DNA of 64,000 nucleotides from positions 20,120,966 through 20,184,965 of the forward strand of contig CM119265.1 in NCBI GenBank assembly GCA_051294375.1, in the 5' to 3' direction. Below the pieces are notes generated by a model. That model worked only from the letters and a program-made list of their open reading frames with translations, searched no databases and had not been told where the DNA came from. Positions 21,193-29,979 of this stretch are shown here, in pieces (position 1 is the first letter of the stretch; each line of letters opens with the position of its first letter). Both the position numbers and the translations under genes were made by a program. Source of the DNA: Paraspadella gotoi (Eukaryota; Chaetognatha).

Positions 21193-23496
21193 TCAATAAA
21201 ACCGATTTGAAGCTCCGTACTGAAACGAGTGATAGTTGACATATGCGGAGGCTTCATTTTGTAACCCTTCCACTCGGGAAAACCCTCTTGCACCACTCAT
21301 CTCGGCTTGTCCCAAAATGCGCTTGGCTGGAAGCCCAACTCGATTTCCCGCTGAGGAAGGGGAATTGTTGAATGGTTGAACGTTGGACGCAACCCCTTGC
21401 ATCCATCCGCCCGGGGCGGGCTGCATCGGCTGCCGCTGCTGCATCAGCCCGCGGTACGGCTGGCGCAGAGGAAGACACTTAGCGCCGCTAGTGATCGACT
21501 CGAACATTTGCTTTACCATCGCCGCTTGTGAGCTCTGCCCGTCGCAGATCTCAATCAACGAATGTTGGGCGGAGGCCTTCAACAATTTAAGCTGAAAGAG
21601 CTTGCCATCGAAGAATTCCCAAGGGCAGGTGAACTGCCAAGGAATGGGTGAGCCACAAGCGTCATTGGCAAACGACGCCACTTGAATTCCTTGCATCACA
21701 AGGGACCCCAACGCCATCCCGCGGGCGTTCACCTCCGGCAAACTGATTTCTTTTGTCATGCGCACGTTCTTTTTGACGGGGCAGACGGCCATCGCCAACA
21801 AAGCCTCTATCTCAGCGCGGGAAAGGAAAGTGCGGCGGTCGCGCGAATACATGAGCAAGCAGCGCAGAACAGTGCAGAGCAGCAGATACTTGCGAGGGAC
21901 CTTGGCGACGTTGAGTAAGATCGTGTCGTCTACGTTCATGCAGCCGAGAAAAGCTTGCAAACGGCGATCTTTGTCCTCCTGTTGGCTTCCAAACCACAGC
22001 TTGTCTACCGAAGGTATGGGTGTATCCAAAGAGAGAGCGGGAACGTGATCGGCTCGTTCGCCCATGTTGCTCCTGGTCACGTACCATTCCTTGACAACGA
22101 TTTCGGAACCATCGTCAGAAGGATCGCGGCTCTTCTCTCCGGCGTTGAGAAGAACTCCATAAACTCTCTGACGAGCCTCTCGGAAAACATCGAGTGAAGA
22201 AGGGAGGCTATCATCCGACTCGTCCTCAATAACGACCTCCAATCTGATTTCCTTGTGCGCCAGGACGTGATGCACCCAGGGCATCATGAGCCCGCGCTGG
22301 TGACGGCCCAAGGTTAGCTGCAGCACCTTTTTTCGTGAATCGACAACGCCTTCAACGGCGGCAACGTCGAGACTGTGTTTTTCTTTGTCAGTGTCGGACG
22401 CGAAAGCACCGCCGCTTTCCTCTAAAACGGAGAGATCGTCAAATCCAGAGGAAGCGAATCCTTCGGAAGCAACTCCGGCGGGCGTGGAGAACTTGGGAAA
22501 GCCCTTTTCGGTGCCGTTGACATAGTATTGCAGACTGTCCTTAAAACGCTGAAGAAGAACGCGGAATTTAGACGCGTCAGCGGAAGCGGAAGCGAATACT
22601 ATCTTGGCCACAGCGATTGGATCTTCGAGCTGTGTTTGCTTGGCAATAAAATCGGCGACGGCTTGGACGAGCTGCTTTGCATCGGCCTTTTGCGGATCTT
22701 TTCCGGACAGGATGACCTTGTGAAATTCACTGAGGTCTTTTTCGCTTAAAATATGATTTCCTAACAACGAACCCACCCAAGGTAGTCGGTCGAGTGGAAC
22801 ACCGAGTTTCTTTGCCAAAACATCGACGAGAAACTCAGTTGTTAGCAATTCCTTTTTAAAAGTCAGTTTGAAAAGATTGGAGGAAAAGTATCGCGGTGGA
22901 TTAAATACGATCAACTCGGCACTTCGACCAAGCACGCCGTCGAACTTGTTCTCACGACAAAAGGCGATGACTTCTTGATGATGATCGTCCATGCTACAGT
23001 AGACAGGAATCCCGATATGGCGTAGCGCCATCCGCATGGCTTGACGTAGCCCTGCCGGGGGGACCCAAAGAGCGGAATGAGGCGGCTGGCCGCGCGTATT
23101 GACCTGCTTGACGAGCTGCTGAATGCGATTCTTTACCGACGTCTGAACATCGACCCACTGCTTCAAGCGACTCTTCTCCAAAGCGCCATTAAGAAAGACG
23201 ACGAGCTTGACCCCGGTCTTGACACAGGCTGTGTTTAAAGCCGACAGAAATTCATACATGCGATTCCATTGGCCGCCGGAGAACCAATCGGCATGGAGGC
23301 CACCGTAGAGCCGATCCAAGCAACACTCCGCGTCCATAATTAACTGGAATTTCACCGAGCTCGAAGAAGCCGGGCCCTTCTTGGAATCATCGGTATCTTT
23401 CTCGACCATCTTGGCGATCAATTTCCCAATGTCAACGGAAACATTGGCCTCTTTGCACTCCGATTCAAGGTAACGCTGCAACGCGTAGATTCCCAT
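21193..23496 (-). CDS. FAM120-like protein 1 (PIN-like / XPG-like, COCOA family)
   Basis: One uninterrupted exon, 767 aa, starting MGIYALQRYLESECKE. The N-terminal 250 residues match the FAM120 family well: LIMDAECCLDRLYGGLHADW, SGGQWNRMYEFL, VVFLNGALEKSRLKQWV, MDDHHQEVIAFCRENKFDGV and GSLLGNHILSEKDLSEFH. The order of blocks is that of human FAM120A. An acidic loop follows (about 390-450), then a conserved C-terminal region and a Gln/Gly-rich tail. The lack of introns contrasts with the intron in its tandem copy, 177 bp downstream. The promoter side is a 2.2 kb AT-rich spacer. Confidence 0.93.
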   Translation of the reverse strand: MGIYALQRYLESECKEANVSVDIGKLIAKMVEKDTDDSKKGPASSSSVKFQLIMDAECCLDRLYGGLHADWFSGGQWNRMYEFLSALNTACVKTGVKLVVFLNGALEKSRLKQWVDVQTSVKNRIQQLVKQVNTRGQPPHSALWVPPAGLRQAMRMALRHIGIPVYCSMDDHHQEVIAFCRENKFDGVLGRSAELIVFNPPRYFSSNLFKLTFKKELLTTEFLVDVLAKKLGVPLDRLPWVGSLLGNHILSEKDLSEFHKVILSGKDPQKADAKQLVQAVADFIAKQTQLEDPIAVAKIVFASASADASKFRVLLQRFKDSLQYYVNGTEKGFPKFSTPAGVASEGFASSGFDDLSVLEESGGAFASDTDKEKHSLDVAAVEGVVDSRKKVLQLTLGRHQRGLMMPWVHHVLAHKEIRLEVVIEDESDDSLPSSLDVFREARQRVYGVLLNAGEKSRDPSDDGSEIVVKEWYVTRSNMGERADHVPALSLDTPIPSVDKLWFGSQQEDKDRRLQAFLGCMNVDDTILLNVAKVPRKYLLLCTVLRCLLMYSRDRRTFLSRAEIEALLAMAVCPVKKNVRMTKEISLPEVNARGMALGSLVMQGIQVASFANDACGSPIPWQFTCPWEFFDGKLFQLKLLKASAQHSLIEICDGQSSQAAMVKQMFESITSGAKCLPLRQPYRGLMQQRQPMQPAPGGWMQGVASNVQPFNNSPSSAGNRVGLPAKRILGQAEMSGARGFSRVEGLQNEASAYVNYHSFQYGASNRFY

Positions 23497-23879
23497 GGCA
23501 AAACTAATTTTCTACGTACGTGCCAATAACTGCTATCTTGGAATTACCAAGTCTAATTGTAGGTAAAATGAAACTTCGCAAAAATCCTTAGTCGATTCAC
23601 AAAAGAAAATTGCCTATAAGATAATTGGAGTTTGAAGAATGTAACGCTTAGGTACTTCGTAACTATTTCCACGTAGCATAGTATAATAGTACATGGCAGC
23701 AATTTGAAACCCGCCGCTAAGTCTTAGCCATAGGCATAGCCGATGAAATTTAAATTCTAATGTATACAGCGTTAAAACAATCTATCATGAGCATAGATTA
23801 TAGTATTAAAATATTTTTTGTCAAAGATGCATTTTTCTGAGGGTACTAGCCTAATTAAAATTATTATATTACTATATAA

Positions 23880-24330
23880 AGAAAAAAAAATTGAAATCTT
23901 AAAATTTTTTGATGGATTCAGATAGAGCATAAAAAGTTAAACAAGAAATATAATTACAGCTTTTAAAAATTATTAGGTTTTCTCAATAAAAATTTTAAAA
24001 AACCGAGAAAATCATCGAAAGATGATGATTTTTTATGGTTTTTCTTATTTTTGACCTACTTATCATAAAAATATTTTAAAAAAAATTATACTTTGTGTAG
24101 ACAACTTCTTATGAGCTCTCTGAATCTGGTCTTAAAATTAAAAATTTCTCAAAAAAATTGTTGGCCTTTCCTATCTATAAATAAATATTAAAAAATTAAT
24201 TACTAGGGTATAGAGCCATTTAAAAAATTTTTTGTCCATTGAAAGTACACTTAAAAATGTATAAATTTTCGTTTGAGCATGTTCTCGCTCTAAATTTTTG
24301 ACTCACCCCATTGAGTGCGGCTTCCCCTAG
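23880..24330 (+). mobile_element. Hairpin-repeat family, copy 2 (most complete)
   Basis: Matches 9,891-10,345 in inverted orientation over its whole length. Internal hairpin ATCATC-GAAA-GATGAT lies at 24,011-24,026, subterminal hairpin ACTCA-CCCCAT-TGAGT at 24,301-24,316, and the element ends GCTTCCCCTAG. No terminal inverted repeats and no coding capacity. Confidence 0.8.
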
Positions 24331-24853
24331 CTAAGAAAAATTTATTATTCAAAAAAGCGTAAAAATTTTAACATTTTTAAAAAATATATATTTAGCCGAA
24401 ACACACGTTTTTATATCATATTTCATTTTATTTTTGCTCTGACAGTGAAGCGAGAAAAATGGCTTAGAAAATCGTTTCCCTTTTCAATCGCTTATAATTT
24501 TTAAACAATTTTTTTAGAACCATTTAAAATAAATTTCATTTAAAAAATAGTAATAATATTTAGATCAAGTAAAGCTTTGGAAAAATTGAATAAAATAACG
24601 TATACCAATTTTGTAGCTTTAATTTAGGTTAAAACTGACTTTTTAATACCTAGGTAAAGTTATAAGGTATAAAATTATAATTACCGTTGATTTAAAAATT
24701 ATTAAAAATCCTCGCTTAATATTATTAGGGCATTAAAATATATTTTTTTAAATAACTTTTTTTCAGGGCTTTCTTTTAGCACCCTTATTTAGTTAAATTA
24801 TTTAGAAGAAGTTTGAAATTCTTTTGAACAACGATTCTATTTTCAAGCGAAAA

Positions 24854-24900
24854 GCGTACATACATGTTTCGGCTCTAATTCAAGCCTTCATCAGCGTCAA
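24854..24900 (-). ncRNA. Hammerhead-ribozyme-like motif, probably a retroelement remnant
   Basis: On the minus strand: CTGATGA, one extra A, a GGCT/AGCC stem with an 8-nt loop, GAAA, then ACAT-GT-ATGT-A. This matches the hammerhead order CUGAUGA, stem II, GAAA, very short stem III, cleavage after GUA. Short-stem-III hammerheads are known in Penelope-like elements of animals. The extra A after CUGAUGA and a poorly paired stem I make activity doubtful. No reverse transcriptase lies nearby. Confidence 0.45.
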
Positions 24901-25714
24901 GTTAGTTTTTGAAATGACAGACAAAATTTGTGTAAAAGAAGGGAGAGAGAGAGAGAGAAAGAGGCAAATAACAACGAAAAGAAAGGATTATAACACAAAG
25001 TTAAATTATTATAATTTAACCAAACCATGAATTCCCGAAACTGAATTTTTTTTATTTCAGACTGAGAAGCTAGGATTCGACCTTTATCTTTCTTTAAAAA
25101 AAAACATGTTTGTCTAAGCTATGGATATCTTTTTAAAAAAATTGAAAATCTCTACGCGTTTTCAAACGGGGAAGTTTTTTAGCAGCGGGTTTCAGATTGT
25201 CACCATGTAGAGGAACTAAACGGCATTCTTGATCTGAAACGTCTCATTTAATTGACACACCCGTTAAAATATCCTGGCCAATTTCAGAGGCAAAAAAGCT
25301 TGCTTATTGAATAAATGAATTTTTTTATTGGCTGTACCAATTACATAGAAAATAATAATCATAACTAAAAGAATATGAAAGAGCATCGCTTCCCAGTAAC
25401 TTGTTTCTGGTCGAACAAGCTTACGAAGCCAGTGAAGTGCGCCAGTGACTAGTCCCTCCTATTCTCTGAAAAAATACGAGGCAGGTTAAACCGCGCCAGT
25501 GGCAGTAGGCGCCCACTGAGTGACCAAATCTTTTAAAGCCAGTAGCGAGCTTCAAATCAAATTAGTAATTATTCTGTGTAACCCCTAAAAATTTCAAAAA
25601 ACAAAACTGTAGTCCGAGACAAAATGCCTGTCTACAGAATCGAGACGGATTAAGTTATCACACACACACACAAAAAAGAACAATGATCATAAATACGAAT
25701 TATAATAAACGAAG

Positions 25715-25981
25715 TCACTTTTTCTTCCCCGTTCCACTCCCGACAGCAGATCGTAACTCCTTGACTTGATTCTTTCCGTTCATCAAAAACATATTGATCG
25801 TCCCCGGGTCGGTGAGATGTCTCCGGGCCTCGAAATCGTCTCTTACCCACTTTCGCAAGTACTTTCTTTCCTGTGGATCGTCTATAAGTCTCACCGCCCT
25901 CATGGCTTCGCGGTACAGACTCAGCACTTGAGATCTTAGCATAAACTGGCGCAATGTCATCATTTTTTTAGTGGCCGCCAT
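25715..25981 (-). CDS. LYRM2: LYR motif-containing protein 2 (mitochondrial)
   Basis: Single exon, 88 aa, the same length as human LYRM2. LYRM proteins are small mitochondrial matrix proteins that work with acyl carrier protein; LYRM2 is tied to complex I activity. Visible: TLRQFMLRSQVLSLYREAM, with the LYR tripeptide in the usual place, then DDPQERKYLRKWVRDDFEARR and TINMFLMNGKNQVKEL, close to human RKYLKDWAREEFRRNK and QLKELEKTL. The start is the first ATG (25,981, MAATKKMMT). It lies only 47 bp below the ISCA2 stop, and the gap contains a run of nine T followed by pyrimidine-rich sequence ending GACAAG directly before CATGG. Confidence 0.93.
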   Translation of the reverse strand: MAATKKMMTLRQFMLRSQVLSLYREAMRAVRLIDDPQERKYLRKWVRDDFEARRHLTDPGTINMFLMNGKNQVKELRSAVGSGTGKKK

Positions 25982-26028
25982 GCTTGTCGTCGAAACGGTA
26001 AGGGTTAAAAAAAAAGTAGTGATGAGTG

Positions 26029-26771
26029 TCAAAATTTCACAGAAAAGGAGGCGCCACAGGAGCAGCCCTTTTCGGCGTTGGGGTTTTCGCGAATACGGAA
26101 GGCGGATCTGATAAGTTCCGAGTGAAACTCAACGATGGAGCCTTTGATAAACTCGAGGCTCCCCTCGTCGACCACCACCTTCACACCGTCCTTCTCGAAG
26201 ACGCGATCGACGGCGGGATCGACTGCGCCACCGAGTTCGAATTTGTACTGAAAGCCGGAGCAGCCCCCGCCGTCGACGATGAGGCGCAGAACGTCCTCGC
26301 CGATGTCCTTAAGCCGTTGGACGCAGGATTCGTCGACGATGATATTCGGAGTATGGGGGGCGACTGTCTCACTTTCGGTGGAGGGTGAAGTCTCGTTAGC
26401 GGCGGCGAGAGACGATGAGGGTTTGGACGATAAATCCTCGCTAGACGAAGAACCAAAAGACGCACGAGAAGCTCGGACCACAGTGGACAAGAAGTGATGC
26501 AAAGATGTCGGCGACGAAACGACAAAATCGGGAGAATTTCTGAGAGACGAAAACTTTATTATCTCGATTGTTTTCTACTTTTTTATTTGGGAAAAAAGTG
26601 ATCAGACCGGATAATCGGCGACTGAATGGAGCGACGCCGAAGACGCAGAACTGGCACCTTCTTCCTGGGCGTCGTTGGAGCCGATTCACACACGCCGCGC
26701 GCTGATGACCCACTTGAACGAGCGGCGACGTTGACGCGTGCGAAAACGCGGGTATTTAGGAGAAGGGACAT
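26029..26771 (-). CDS. ISCA2: Iron-sulfur cluster assembly 2 homologue, mitochondrial
   Basis: Two exons, 26692-26771 and 26029-26539, 196 aa (human 154, with a longer leader here). ISCA2 works with ISCA1 and IBA57 in making mitochondrial 4Fe-4S clusters. The A-type scaffold is clear: [16 protein letters not shown], then [13 protein letters not shown] (first cluster Cys), [14 protein letters not shown] and [12 protein letters not shown] (the CxC pair). Exon 1 encodes an Arg/Ser-rich, acid-free leader ([20 protein letters not shown]), a good presequence. The second exon has no usable ATG upstream of the conserved part, which is why I join it to exon 1. The phase-2 donor GT then GTGTGAA with acceptor TCTCTCAG is the only in-frame join I found; the exact donor is less sure than the rest. 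Confidence 0.88.
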
Positions 26772-27179
26772 CGTCGCACAGGACGGGGGGTGGTTGTAAT
26801 CAGCATCTGGCCACCAAGGCTAAAAAACTAGAAAAACTCACCATAACTAAGGTGCATCAATGAATGTTACCAGGATCTATGTATTAATGTCGGTTAGTTT
26901 TCTTTAACATCGGAAAAAAATTAACAAAAGACAAGAGGACAGTAGTTTAATTTTTAAAATAAAAATAAAAATCAAACAGCTGGAAAACAAAAAATTGCGG
27001 CTAGTGGAAGTGCCGATCAAACAAAAAAAAATCAGAATCCTTCATTAATCAAATTCAAAAAAGAAAAAAAAAACAGTTGCAATGCTTAAAGCTTTTCGAG
27101 ACTGCTTTGGCATTGCAAATTCGAAATAAATTACTTAGCTAACAAAAAAATTGTCCACAAAAGATCACCCTGGAAATCC
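26772..27179. other. DNAJB to ISCA2 spacer
   Basis: 408 bp, AT-rich with A-runs; presumably the DNAJB 3' UTR and ISCA2 promoter or leader. A pyrimidine-rich patch lies just upstream of the ISCA2 ATG on the minus strand. No exon seen. Confidence 0.6.
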
Positions 27180-28211
27180 TTAAGGCAGTAATCTTTTGAG
27201 AGCTTCTTTGGCGTCTCCGGAGAGATTTTGAGGAAACTGAATGTCAAATTTAACGACCACGTCTCCCTTTCTGTTGGGTTCTTTGGCGATGGGGAGGCCC
27301 TCACCGGGCAATCGTTTCACTGTCTGGGGCGAAGTTACGCTGTCAAGCTCCATTGTCACCTGCCTCCCGTCCAGCGTCGGCACTCGTACCGTCGAAGGAC
27401 CACACAAGGCGCGACGAAGCGTCAGTTTGCAAGTGTAGACAACATTGGCACCGTCCCGCTCGAACAACGGGTGTGGTTTGTCGCGAAGTATGAAAACGAT
27501 GTCGGACGGGATGGTGTCGGGATTCCTGTCACCTTCCCGGGGAAAAGTTATCTTTGTTCCCGCCTTCCAACCCCTTTTGATGTCTATCGTCAACATTTTG
27601 TCTTCAGTTCGAATTGAGTGACCGTCGTGGACGCGCCGCGTTATCTTCATTCGCTTGGTGCAACCCCGGGAAATCTCGTCGAGGGTCGCGTAAAGATCGT
27701 GCTCGATGGGAGGGTCTTGCGATTTGGGAGTGGCGGCGTTGTTGAAGTGATGATGCTGCTGAACGTTGGGTGAGGAAAAGTGGAATGACTGGGCTCGTCC
27801 GGGCATAGCGCTGTGGAAAGCGTCGTGTCCGTCCACCTCGGGGCCGAAGAAGCTGCCGAAACTCTCGAAGGGATCGCGACCACCGAAAAATTGTTTGAAG
27901 ATGTCGTGGGGATCGCCGTGGAATTGGTAAAACTGTTGACCGCCGCTGGAACCGAAACCATGACTTCCGAAGTCGCTTCCACCGGCTCCGCCCTTGAGAC
28001 CCTCTTCCCCGTAGCGATCGTAGATTTCTTTCTTATTAGGGTCGCTGAGTACGTCGTAGGCTTCAGCAACGTCCTTAAACCGTTCCTCGGCCCCGGGAGT
28101 CTTGTTTTTGTCTGGATGATGCTTGAGCGCCATTTTGCGGTAGCCCTTTTTGATCTCATCTTCGGTAGCTGAGCGCGAAACGCCAAGAATCTTGTAGTAA
28201 TCTTTACCCAT
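27180..28211 (-). CDS. Type II J-domain co-chaperone of the DNAJB1/4/5 group
   Basis: Single exon, 343 aa (human DNAJB1 340, DNAJB4 337). It stimulates Hsp70 ATPase and hands over substrates in the cytosol. The J domain occupies 1-70 with HPD at 32-34 (KHHPDKNK) and [21 protein letters not shown] Gly/Phe-rich linker ([25 protein letters not shown]) follows to about 160. Two C-terminal beta domains follow ([20 protein letters not shown], then [15 protein letters not shown] and [15 protein letters not shown]), and the end has VVKFDIQFP. There is no zinc-finger, so it is type II. It lies 263 bp below HGH1, another protein-folding gene. Orthology within DNAJB1, 4 and 5 cannot be settled here. Confidence 0.95.
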   Translation of the reverse strand: MGKDYYKILGVSRSATEDEIKKGYRKMALKHHPDKNKTPGAEERFKDVAEAYDVLSDPNKKEIYDRYGEEGLKGGAGGSDFGSHGFGSSGGQQFYQFHGDPHDIFKQFFGGRDPFESFGSFFGPEVDGHDAFHSAMPGRAQSFHFSSPNVQQHHHFNNAATPKSQDPPIEHDLYATLDEISRGCTKRMKITRRVHDGHSIRTEDKMLTIDIKRGWKAGTKITFPREGDRNPDTIPSDIVFILRDKPHPLFERDGANVVYTCKLTLRRALCGPSTVRVPTLDGRQVTMELDSVTSPQTVKRLPGEGLPIAKEPNRKGDVVVKFDIQFPQNLSGDAKEALKRLLP

Positions 28212-28474
28212 AATTTAAAAGCTAATGTCGGAGGGGTAAAATGTTTTTCAAACAAACCACTTCCGGAAGCGTTCATCAGGTCTTAGTTCAGAGATTTATA
28301 GACGTGGCATCTCGCTATAACGGATATACCTACCTCCTAAGATTTTAACATTTAATAAGTGCAACTTAAAAAAAGGCAACGATCATAACGCTTGAATGTA
28401 ACTATCATAATTAAAAAGTATAATCAAACTATCAAATATTGCAAACTTAACGATAGGACGAGAAAATGAAAATT

Positions 28475-29700
28475 TCATAGAAGAGCTTCCATGCTTTGCT
28501 CCTCCTCCTCCTCATCTCCTTCTCTGACCCATTTCTCATCGGCCTGATCTTGCAACTCTAATTGCTTCTCTAAGTCTTCAGGGATGACGACCTTATCCAT
28601 GTCGCGTCCGTCGTCGTCGGCAATCAGCAAGTCCACCAGTTTTTGAATTGCGAGGTCGACAGCGCGATCCTTTTCCCACTTGTGAAGCTCCCTCATAATC
28701 ACGTAAGAGTTCTTGCTGCGAACGAACTGTCTGCAAGACGCTTTGTCGCAGAGTTTGAAGACCGTTTCGACGAGCATTTTTCGCAGGTCCGGGTCGGATT
28801 CTCGCTTCTTGTTGTCAGGTAGGTATTGCAGGTCTTCGGGCAATTTATCATTTTCTTCCTCGTCGAATTCCTAAATAACGAAAAAAAGGCAATTGATCAG
28901 ATTTAAATTTTTTTAAAAGAAGGTAAAATAACTGTACCCATCGCCCGTACCTCCGGCCCCGCCAGCGGCAACAGCAGCCGCGGCAGCAGATCGACGTCGT
29001 CTCCCAAGAGCCACTCGTGTTTCTCGACGTCGAAACAACAGTTCCTAATAATTCCGACGACGCCCCCTCGCCGTTCCAACGACTTGTCGTAGTCAATGAA
29101 AGAGAGAAGGCGTTGAAAGACGAGCCTCTCCTCGTCCATGACGAAGCGACGGATAGCCTTCACTTGCGTCAAATTCGAGAGCAGCGGAGCGACTAGGTGC
29201 AAGGATGCGAATTCATTGTATTTTTCAGTGGTCAACGCCGTCACCAGGTCTCGGAGGAGTGCGTCGCTATCGTCAGCTTTAAGAATAACCTCCGCCACGC
29301 GTGCGGCACATCGAACAGACCGGGTGGCGTTGCAAAGAACGCCGGCGGCGCGATCGGCGAAGACGTACTGACGGTCGAGAAGAGCGTCCAGAAAACGCCG
29401 GGGAAGATCGATATGATCCGGAAGATTGAGAAGGATCCAGGCTCGGTCCTCGTCCACAGTTATGTTGACGAGGAGATCAAAAGAGTGCTCCACGACGGGC
29501 GGCTGCTTATCCGCAAAAACGAGACCTAGAACCGCTCGGACGATCGCGCCGTCGTTGGCGCCGGAGACGAGGTCACATCCTTCCGGCGAAGCTGAAACTC
29601 CGACAAAGTATTCGAGCGCTTTAAGCTTTGGTGGTAGCGGAGATGAAGGCGTCAGGAATTGGAGAATTTCCCTCGACGCCGCGGCGAAGTCACTCGCCAT
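28475..29700 (-). CDS. HGH1: HGH1 homologue, armadillo-type eEF2 folding factor
   Basis: Two exons, 28951-29700 and 28475-28870, phase 0, 381 aa (human 390). In yeast Hgh1 is an eEF2-specific chaperone cofactor acting with TRiC. The protein is all alpha-helical with armadillo-like repeats (LLVNITVDEDRAWILL, AAGVLCNATRS, LLSNLTQVKAIRRFVM, GIIRNCCFDVEKHEWLL). The C-terminal block DLQYLPDNKKRESDPDLRK with MRELHKWEKD matches the human DLQYLPPDKQREPDADIRK closely. It ends in a Glu-run. An AG sits directly before the ATG (GACGCAG then ATGG). It is followed by the DNAJB gene, so two folding factors are adjacent. Confidence 0.95.
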
Positions 29701-29783
29701 CTGCGTCGGAGCCGATCAGCAATCTTGGGGAAAAACAAAGGAACAATCAAATATATCGGGATTCGAATCAACGAACAACACCC

Positions 29784-29836
29784 TATAAGTATAATAGTAT
29801 AATATAGTATATAGTATATAGTATAAAATAGTATAA
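29784..29836. repeat. TATAGTA-type AT minisatellite
   Basis: Imperfect tandem copies of TATAGTA/TATAATAG in the 279-bp spacer between the SLCO stop and the HGH1 start. Confidence 0.8.
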
Positions 29837-29979
29837 CCCAACAAGCTGTCTGAAAAGTGCCGAGCAGACTGTAACTTTATAAAATTTGAAAAATTTAAAC
29901 ATAAATCACTGTTAATCTCAACAACATCTTTAAAAAAATCACAGTAAAAAAAAAAATTGATAAAGCATTTTAAAAACGT

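Larger units (their letters stand above)
23497..25714. other. AT-rich spacer with hairpin repeat and hammerhead-like motif
   Basis: 2.2 kb without a supportable gene. It contains copy 2 of the hairpin repeat (23,880-24,330) and a hammerhead-like motif (24,854-24,900, minus). A GA-rich patch lies at 24,943-24,962. At 25,390-25,560 CCAGTGA/GCCAGTG-like words recur several times without a clear unit. Confidence 0.6.

Noticed and set aside
24301-24330. Helitron 3' end (hairpin plus CTAG) in the hairpin repeat
   Set aside because: The last base is not conserved in the other two copies (CTAT, CTAC) and the expected T does not follow; class left open.
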